A DNA stretch of 64,000 nucleotides, from contig NW_002060944.1 of NCBI RefSeq assembly GCF_000150275.1, positions 3,662,123 through 3,726,122 on the forward strand, given 5' to 3'. The notes under the pieces were generated by a model. It made no database searches. It was not told where the DNA came from and saw nothing but the letters and a program-made list of their open reading frames with translations. Both the position numbers and the translations under genes were made by a program. Each line of letters starts with the position of its first letter. The first letter of the stretch is position 1. Shown here piece by piece: positions 62,987-64,000 of this stretch. Source of the stretch: Trichoplax adhaerens (lineage: Eukaryota > Placozoa > Uniplacotomia > Trichoplacea > Trichoplacidae).

Positions 62987-64000
62987 TTAATATTATGACA
63001 TGTTTTATGATCTATAAAGAAACTTTGAAGATGAAAGAATACAATCATCATTTCATACTGTAGTCAAATAAGAATACTACCATGCTATTATAAATATTAA
63101 TTATCATAACAACAATAACGAGTAATAAAAATCAATATATGTAATCATCATGATCAATATAATTATCATAATAAGAATGACGAAGTAATAAAGTATAATC
63201 AATTTATTGCTAAGATCAGTTTATGATTATACTGTAGAAGTGTAAACCAATGAATCAGAATATTATGTAATCTTGTGATATGAGCTATACTAATTATAAA
63301 AGCAATCATTTTTAATGATATCAAAAAAGATAATAGGTGTAATTAAAATTAATTGGAAACAGATCATAATGTTATTAAATCATAAAAAACTTGTCAACTG
63401 ATGAGTAGCCTCTGCCAACCTAATACTCTTTTCTTTTCTTAGGCAACTCATAGTAAGTCATTGTACAATTTTAAATATCGATTTTTCCTCTTTCTCTCTC
63501 TCTCCTTTTGGATTGAAAAGTTAAAACGAATTTAACCTTGGGATAATATTTCATGGTTGAATAGAATAGAAAATGATTGAATTATTCTAATTGATATGTT
63601 CTATTAATGACAAGGGGGAAAAAAGAGAATCACACCGTATTCTTCTTGCTTATTGCTTTTCTTCACCTTTAATTCATAATATTGTTTGAAGATATTATTC
63701 GTTAAAAAAAGATTGCGATTGATGAGAAAAATTGAGCTAACCTTAAATGCTCAACTACAGTTATCTTGTACACCTGGTGTCTAACAGGGTTGAATATGAT
63801 GACAATGAGAATCATTTCATTTCATTTTGTTGAACGATTTCAAGTTGAATAAGTGAAGATAATTAGAAAATAGTAGGATATTTAATCCCTATAAAAATAT
63901 CGGTGTCTATGGAGGATGTAGTTATGTATAGCAAGTTTACATATATTGAAGTAAACGACTTTCACCCAACTGAAAACAATTACTTGATTTATTCAAACCA
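62987..64000. other. Probable intron of the LMO4-like gene
   Basis: This stretch is AT-rich with short runs of AATAA/ATAAT and a TCTCTCTC run near 63490. The upstream LIM1 exon of the minus-strand gene was looked for here and not found, so most of this should be intron. Confidence 0.45.

Overview
The window reads as nuclear DNA of a compact, AT-rich animal genome. Its genes are animal types (two LIM-homeobox genes, two LIM-only genes, a DENN-domain Rab regulator, the PP1 subunit PNUTS). Many short coding exons are separated by short GT-AG introns, and long AT-rich spacers lie between genes. This fits a placozoan (Trichoplax/Hoilungia type); that assignment is inference from gene content, composition and gene density, not from any search. 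Most real genes here are visible only when exons are joined by hand. I checked acceptor, donor and codon phase at each junction listed.

Layout. 1-4.2 kb (+): a long, very acidic repeat protein whose 5' repeat copies carry a stop and a frameshift. 7.2-12.3 kb (-): a 20-exon DENND1/connecdenn gene. 15.8-16.7 kb (-): an unrecognised basic protein in one open exon. 18.0-20.1 kb (-): scattered coding-like exons of unknown identity. 21.1-24.3 kb (+): PPP1R10/PNUTS in eleven exons, with its N-terminal domain, PP1-docking motif, RG-rich tail and C-terminal CCCH zinc finger. 24.3-32.0 kb: long AT-rich spacer.

32.0-63.0 kb is the most striking part: four LIM-domain regulator genes in alternating orientation. 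They are Lmx-type LIM-homeobox (+, 32.0-37.6), an Lhx6/8-like two-LIM protein that stops without any homeobox (-, 42.9-45.6), an Lhx3/4-type LIM-homeobox with an almost absent C-terminal tail (+, 55.3-56.7), and LMO4-like (-, 62.7 onward, 5' part beyond the window). LIM-homeodomain and LIM-only proteins normally compete for the same LIM-binding cofactor (LDB/CLIM), so physical linkage of both kinds suggests tandem duplication with homeobox loss, and perhaps shared regulation. Between them lie several local tandem repeat fields (40.7-41.2, 51.1-54.0, 56.9-57.2 kb), an unrecognised small spliced gene (54.25-55.22), and a zinc-type alcohol dehydrogenase pseudogene (58.9-59.1) beside a near-perfect 42-base hairpin.

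Non-coding DNA from about 11.5 to 20.5 kb is rich in self-complementary GTAC/CTGTACAG words, sometimes forming fold-back blocks. No tRNA, rRNA, CRISPR array or intact transposase gene was recognised.
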